From positions 16,415,862 through 16,479,861 of the forward strand of contig NC_086379.1 of NCBI RefSeq assembly GCF_036588685.1: 64,000 nucleotides of DNA, read 5' to 3'. Of this stretch, positions 60,301-64,000 are shown piece after piece (position 1 is the stretch's first letter; each line of letters opens with the position of its first letter). The position numbers and the translations under genes were made by a program. Source of the DNA: Mytilus trossulus. Lineage: Eukaryota; Mollusca; Bivalvia; Mytilida; Mytilidae. The notes below the pieces were generated by a model. It saw only the letters and a list, made by a program, of their open reading frames with translations, ran no database searches and was not told the origin of the DNA.

Positions 60301-61972
60301 TAATCAATCAATTTTTCAGCATCAAAAGTCTTCTAAACAGATACCTGCTTGTTAATTTGGCAGCAGTAAAAGCTGACTTAAAATTATAACATACTAATAT
60401 AAAATAAGGAGATAAGATTGCCATTAAAACAACCTTTCAACAGACTCTAAACAACATAGATTTTTTCTTTGTATTTATATTTTATACCAATGTGCTTCTG
60501 GAATTGTATAAATACCAGTTTTCTTGCATTGTTCTTATTATTAATGCTGCTTGTCATGCTTGTATTTATTACTAGAAAAAAAGTTGTGGGGCTGTAATAA
60601 AAAGCTGCATGTAAATGGGAAGTTTTTTTGTGCAAATGTATTGGTGATGCATTAGGTTGAATAAATGATTATCTGATTATGAGTGACAGATAATGTTTTA
60701 ATTTCAGGAGATGTATCATTAAAGTATTATATAGAAAATGTTATGAAACCTCAGACCTTAACCATGCTTGGAAATGGTATGTATTTTATAAACCATTTAT
60801 AAGGGCTGATTGTTATTTGTATGATATCATCTTTTTCTCTCCCAGCTTTATGGGAAACAAATAAGCATTTTTTTTGTCCACTGTATTGCTTGTATTAAAG
60901 GTGAACATGCACATCTAGCTGATTTTTCCGACCGTAAGATAATTTTCATGATTATTGTTAATCAATACTAAGTTTTCATGCTAAGGTCGGGTTTTCAGAT
61001 ACTTTTAGCAATATATGAGGGGGGATAGGACCTTTATCCGGACTCCGGGATCAGGTGTTTTTAAGCTCAGGATTTCGGGATTGACTCTGTCAGGTTCAGG
61101 GAATTCTTTTTTCGAAATTCGGAACCTCTGGATTTCGTGTTTTTAAGCCCAGGATTTCGGGATCAGGTGTTTTTTATCTCGGGATTTCGGGATCAGGACC
61201 CCTCCTACCGCCTCTCATATATCAACATGATCCACAATATAGTTGGTGTTTGAAATAGTTGTAAGCTGAAACTGTCTTTCTTGGCATATTTTATCTGACC
61301 TCAACCTCATTTTTATGCATCATTGATAATTATATTTAGATTATCTGACCTTTGTAGTAAAACTTTTCTCTATAGAACTTTTGACTAAAAATTCTATCTT
61401 GATCAGCAAATAAGGCAAGACAATTTAGTGTGCTCTCTTTTGTTATGTTTTTTTATCTTATTACCTAGAACTCTTAATAACATACAAGGTGATTAAATCA
61501 AACTTCTATTTTATTACTAATACATGTACTAAGATATTAATATGGAACTTTATATGGCATAAATATAGGCATATTTGAAGGAATTGTGGATGATTTAGAA
61601 TAATTTAAAAAATTGTTAGCTATTATTAATATATATTCCATATGAACACCTGAAATGTGCATTTATTAAAGAATGTCAGAAGAAAAAGCATTTTTTTCAA
61701 CTTTCATGTCCAAATTGTATGCAAATTATAAGATCTTACAAAATTTTGTGAAATAGCCATGTAGTTTTTCTCCATGGAAAAAATTACTAATCAAGCTTAT
61801 CAGTTATTTCTCTACATACTTACAAATTAAATTTTATATATTTTTATTTTAGAAACATTTTACTGGTTTGGTGACAATAATTATACAGAATGGGAAGATG
61901 TTTTTAACAGATATAAACCACCACCTTATAAGTTACCATTTATGACGGGGGCTTACAGCTTTGGTGTTGCAG
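54273..61972 (+). CDS. JMJD8: JMJD8 orthologue, 5' part of gene (five exons; continues past window)
   Basis: Exons 54273-54361, 57778-57873, 59593-59738, 60708-60776 and 61853-61972 join in phase and give 173 residues plus one base. The sequence follows human JMJD8 closely in order: signal peptide, NGGW, EGPCNIDIRDAS, SPVVIKGATDNRKF, IRLSSANTYSYEK, LGN, FYWFGDNNYTEW, PPPYKLP, AYSFGVAG. JMJD8 is a JmjC-fold protein reported in the endoplasmic reticulum lumen, which agrees with the N-terminal signal. The cupin part with the candidate metal ligands would be encoded beyond 64000. The introns have unusual repeats at two acceptors. Confidence 0.94.
54454..55712. mobile_element. foldback element with ACTCTATAGGGTTATTACAG ends
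   Basis: Inverted ends of roughly 40 bp: left CAGTCAGGGATATAACTC then TATAGGGTTATTACAG, right its complement with few mismatches ending TGACTG at 55712. Inside, TGTTATTACAG and CTGTAATAACA recur in both orientations (near 55187, 55213, 55597 and 55652), so much of the element can fold. No gene is seen. Confidence 0.78.
56540..57230 (+). repeat. dispersed repeat C, long copy
   Basis: It contains TTGGCATTGCACAAGGTCAT, CCCAAGTCAGGAGCCTGTTA, GACTATGCGGTATGGGCTTT and ends with GTTGTCTCATTGGCAATCAT then ACCACATCTTC. Shorter relatives are at 21490-21680, 27780-28045 (minus), 34200-34400 and 44180-44370. Confidence 0.85.
57637..57822 (+). repeat. tandem duplication spanning the JMJD8 exon 2 acceptor
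   Basis: The words AGCTTTTGAAGGACCTTG, AATGTGAATATACATTTTCA and GGCTACTGATGAATCATCAA occur in units starting near 57637, 57718 and 57803 (unit about 80-86 bp; the last is partial). The real exon starts at 57778 after TTTTCAG. In the upstream copy the acceptor reads TTTTCATGG, so its AG is lost. Confidence 0.88.
57778..57873 (+). CDS. JMJD8: JMJD8 exon 2
   Basis: The acceptor is ATTTTCAG and the donor AAAAG|GTTAGT. It encodes ATDESSILAFEGPCNIDIRD and ASQLSQEEFIK, matching the conserved Cys-x-Ile-Asp and 'SxxEFI' stretch of JMJD8. It ends with AG, completed to Arg by A of exon 3. Confidence 0.92.
57874..59592 (+). other. JMJD8 intron 2
   Basis: The first 740 bases are AT-rich without features. 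The last kilobase is the 33-bp array described separately, which ends at the exon 3 acceptor. Confidence 0.85.
58618..59592 (+). repeat. 33-bp array of JMJD8 exon 3 splice-acceptor copies (about 30 units)
   Basis: Units such as CAGATATGCTCACCAAAGTC then TTGTTTTACTTTA repeat at 33-base spacing (two or three are 32). Acceptor-type AGs occur at 58635, 58667, 58700, 58733, 58799 and so on to 59559, then the genuine one at 59591. One unit (near 58766) has lost the AG. The unit equals the last 13-14 intron bases plus the first 19 exon bases of exon 3. Blocks of about 330 bp recur (58621 onward and 58950 onward), so there is a higher-order step. Since 33 is divisible by three, several frames are open; these are not proteins. 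Confidence 0.95.
59593..59738 (+). CDS. JMJD8: JMJD8 exon 3
   Basis: The acceptor is TTGTTTTTCTCTACAG and the donor GAAAAAA|GTAAGT. It encodes YAHQSPVVIKGATDNRKF, CSKDELIRNHGTKKIRLSSA and NTYSYEK, the best-conserved JMJD8 stretch in the window. Its pyrimidine tract is stronger than those of the decoy copies upstream. It ends one base into Arg. Confidence 0.95.
59955..60245 (+). repeat. dispersed repeat E in JMJD8 intron 3
   Basis: It begins AGAATAGAAATGGGGAATGT then CAAAGAGACAACAACC, and later has CCCCGAGAAATTCCCGCACT and CTCCTGACTTGGGACAGGCG. Fragments are at 28441, 33300-33360 and 41728-41850. Confidence 0.8.
60708..60776 (+). CDS. JMJD8: JMJD8 exon 4
   Basis: The acceptor is TTTAATTTCAG and the donor AATG|GTATGT. 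It encodes DVSLKYYIENVMKPQTLTML and GN, matching the helix and the LGN turn of JMJD8. It is a short exon of 69 bases; both phases agree with its neighbours. Confidence 0.92.
60777..61852 (+). other. JMJD8 intron 4
   Basis: AT-rich. A patch at about 61020-61210 repeats the words GGATTTCGGGATCAGG and TTTTTAAGC three times as a short imperfect tandem repeat. No exon is seen. Confidence 0.7.
61853..61972 (+). CDS. JMJD8: JMJD8 exon 5
   Basis: The acceptor is TTTATTTTAG and the donor GCAG|GTATTT. It encodes ETFYWFGDNNYTEWEDVF, NRYKPPPYKLPFMTGAYSFG and VAG. This is immediately before the JmjC cupin strands with the metal-binding residues, which are not in the window. Confidence 0.93.
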
Positions 61973-62019
61973 GTATTTATGATCTAAACAATATTTGGGT
62001 TATTAGGGTCCCGCCTTTA

Positions 62020-62975
62020 GTTTAGGCGGGTCGCCCTATAGTGATCAGTCTGTCCGTCTGTCCGTCCGTCTGTCCGTCCGTCTGTCTGTCTGTCCGTCCG
62101 TCTGTCTGTCTGTCTGTCCGTAACACTTTGTGTCCGCTCCATTTCTAGAGAACCATTATGATTTCATACTTTATACTTTACATGTTTATTAACCATCACC
62201 AGAGGGTTGTCATGATGTATGTACAACTTCCTAGGTCAAAGGTCAAGGTAAAAAAACTTTGGTTTCAGTTGACAACCCTGTGTCCTGTGGTGAAGATCGT
62301 GTCTGCTCTATATCTTGAGAACCGTTATGATTTCAAAGTTTATACTTGACATCCATTTTAACCAACACCAGAGGGTTGTCATGATGTATATACAACTTCC
62401 TAGATCAAAGGTCAAGGTCAAAAACTTTGGTTTCAGTTGACAACCCTGTGTCCTGTGGTGAAGATCCTGTCTGCTCCATATCTAGAGAACCGTTATGATT
62501 TTATACTTAATACTTAATATGTTTATTGACCAACACCAGAGGACGTGTCACGATGTATATACAACTTCCTAGATCAAAGGTCAAGGTCAAAAACTTTGGT
62601 TTCAGTTGACAACCACGTGTCCTGTGGTGAAGATCGTGTCCGCTCTATATCTTGAGAACCGTTATGATTTCAAATATTATACTTGACATCCATTTTAACC
62701 AACACCAGAGGGTGTGTCATGATTTATGTACAACTTCCTAGGTCAAAGGTCTGTCTGTTGGTCTGTCCATCGCTAACAAATTTGATCCACACTATACTTT
62801 GAGAGGACAGCTGTTATTATTTCATACTTTATACCTGACAAACATTTTCAACTTAACATATATATTAACCAACACTAGAGAATGTGTCATAATGTATGCA
62901 TCCTAGGTCAAAGGTCAGTCCCTTGGTCTGTCCATCCGTCCATTGTTCTTAACAAATTGTGTCAGCTCTATCTCT
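62020..62975 (+). repeat. repeat with GTCTGTCC microsatellite and four units of about 170 bp
   Basis: It starts GGGTCCCGCCTTTAGTTTAG, then a GTCTGTCCGTCC run (about 62045-62120). CTATATCTTGAGAACCGTTA and variants recur near 62140, 62310, 62480, 62650 and 62980, with CAACTTCCTAGGTCAAAGGT between them. It is a common noncoding repeat type inside the JMJD8 intron. Confidence 0.85.
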
Positions 62976-64000
62976 CGAGAACCGTTAATATTTCATACTT
63001 TATACTTGGTGGGTCATAATATATTGAAGGCATAATTCTAAAAATATGTGACAAATATCAATTAGGCAGCTCCTTTAAACATATTGTTCAAACATCAATC
63101 CATATATCCAGAAGTCACCTTAGAGTAGTCAACAATGAGTTCACATCATGCAGTCATATCACTATTATACTATGAAAGTAAGTTGAGAATATTTATCAGT
63201 TTTAATTTAAAATCTTAGAATAAAATCACACATAAGACTACATGTATGTAATACATTTGTAACTTCAAATAATGCTTCATATCAGATTATCCATACAACT
63301 TATTTACCCCACGTTATTGACAGCAGGGCCCACAGAGATGGCTCCCATCTCAATGATATCTAGTTCTTTTAAAGCACAAGGTCATATTTATAGAAATAAG
63401 CATGTACATTTGTGGCTTTTTGTTGCCTGTGCAAATTTACAGAAATACATAAAATTTACCAAAAATATAGTTGATTTTTTTTTAAAAAGTATTAGAATCA
63501 TACAAAGTCAGTAAAAGAGCAAATAAAAACGCATCCGTAATACTCATAATATGCGTAAAAAAGGATCAAATCTGTTGCATGAATTAAAAATAAACCTCAA
63601 CCGAATCAAAATTCTGTTTTTGAAAGCGAGGAAAATCTACTGCAGGGCATATTTAAAGATTTGTACAACCTTTTGGTCTACAGTCATGACTGTGAGAATG
63701 CTTACACAAAGATGTTCCATTAACAGTACACAGCAATATTATTTTGTGTCAAAAAACACAAATACTTTCTTAAGCTTTAAATAAAAATAGACTTTCTGCT
63801 TGATGCGAAAAAAAAGAAGAAAGAAAGGTGTATGCCCCCCATTTTTTGCAATTCTTGTATAGTTCATTTATTCATAATTGCGAGGGAAACATTGCAATTA
63901 TAATGGCAACAAAGAATGTCTGCCACTTTTTGTCGCCTATAATTGCATGATTTCACAACAGTTTTATTTTATTCTTCCTTCGACTAATTGGTAATTTATG
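62976..64000 (+). other. JMJD8 intron, nothing recognised to window end
   Basis: AT-rich DNA with short unsupported open frames (63272-63514, 63551-63784). The next JMJD8 exon, expected to carry the cupin motif with His residues, is not present. Confidence 0.65.

Overview
This is AT-rich, intron-rich animal DNA. The dispersed repeats, the spliced gene structures and the recognisable families fit a bivalve mollusc, probably a mussel; the species is inferred from repeat style and not proved. Two conserved host genes frame a large block of nested mobile DNA.

Left, 1-21.5 kb (+ strand): the 3' part of a polycystin-1-like gene. Nine exons (2307-20909) join in phase and encode 1174 residues: the end of the GAIN/REJ region, a GPS cleavage motif, the first membrane helix, a PLAT domain, further helices, the polycystin (TOP) domain and the channel region. 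Its first visible intron (2461-8537) holds a decayed LINE retrotransposon, and other introns carry common dispersed repeats.

Middle, 21-29 kb: repeats only. These include a foldback element with GTTCGCACCC-type arms, a five-copy 350-bp tandem array, GC-box direct repeats and a strong hairpin.

Centre, 29.2-53.75 kb: a nested stack. A dispersed repeat is split by an outer inverted-repeat element (29263-53746). That element is itself interrupted by a 16.0-kb inner element (37632-53658) with 79-bp identical inverted ends, near-identical 6-bp target duplications and arrays of the palindrome AACTTGTGCGCACAAGTT just inside both ends. The inner element carries two intact spliced genes in convergent orientation: a DDE integrase/transposase (+) and a SAM-like plus HECT-domain protein (-). 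The intron of the HECT gene contains a 1.9-kb element with a perfect 9-bp target duplication, which contains a 528-bp element with its own perfect 9-bp duplication. Outer and inner elements share the terminal start ACGGA and array architecture, so they look like two members of one family. This is the best candidate here for an undescribed system.

Right, 54.2-64 kb (+ strand): the 5' part of a JMJD8 orthologue, with signal-peptide exon 54273-54361 and four further exons to 61972; the gene runs off the window. Immediately upstream of its third exon is an array of about thirty 33-bp units. Each unit is a copy of that exon's own splice acceptor and first exon bases. The acceptor region of the second exon is also tandemly duplicated.

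All exon calls were made by eye from splice signals, phase and family resemblance. No alignments, transcripts or database searches were available.
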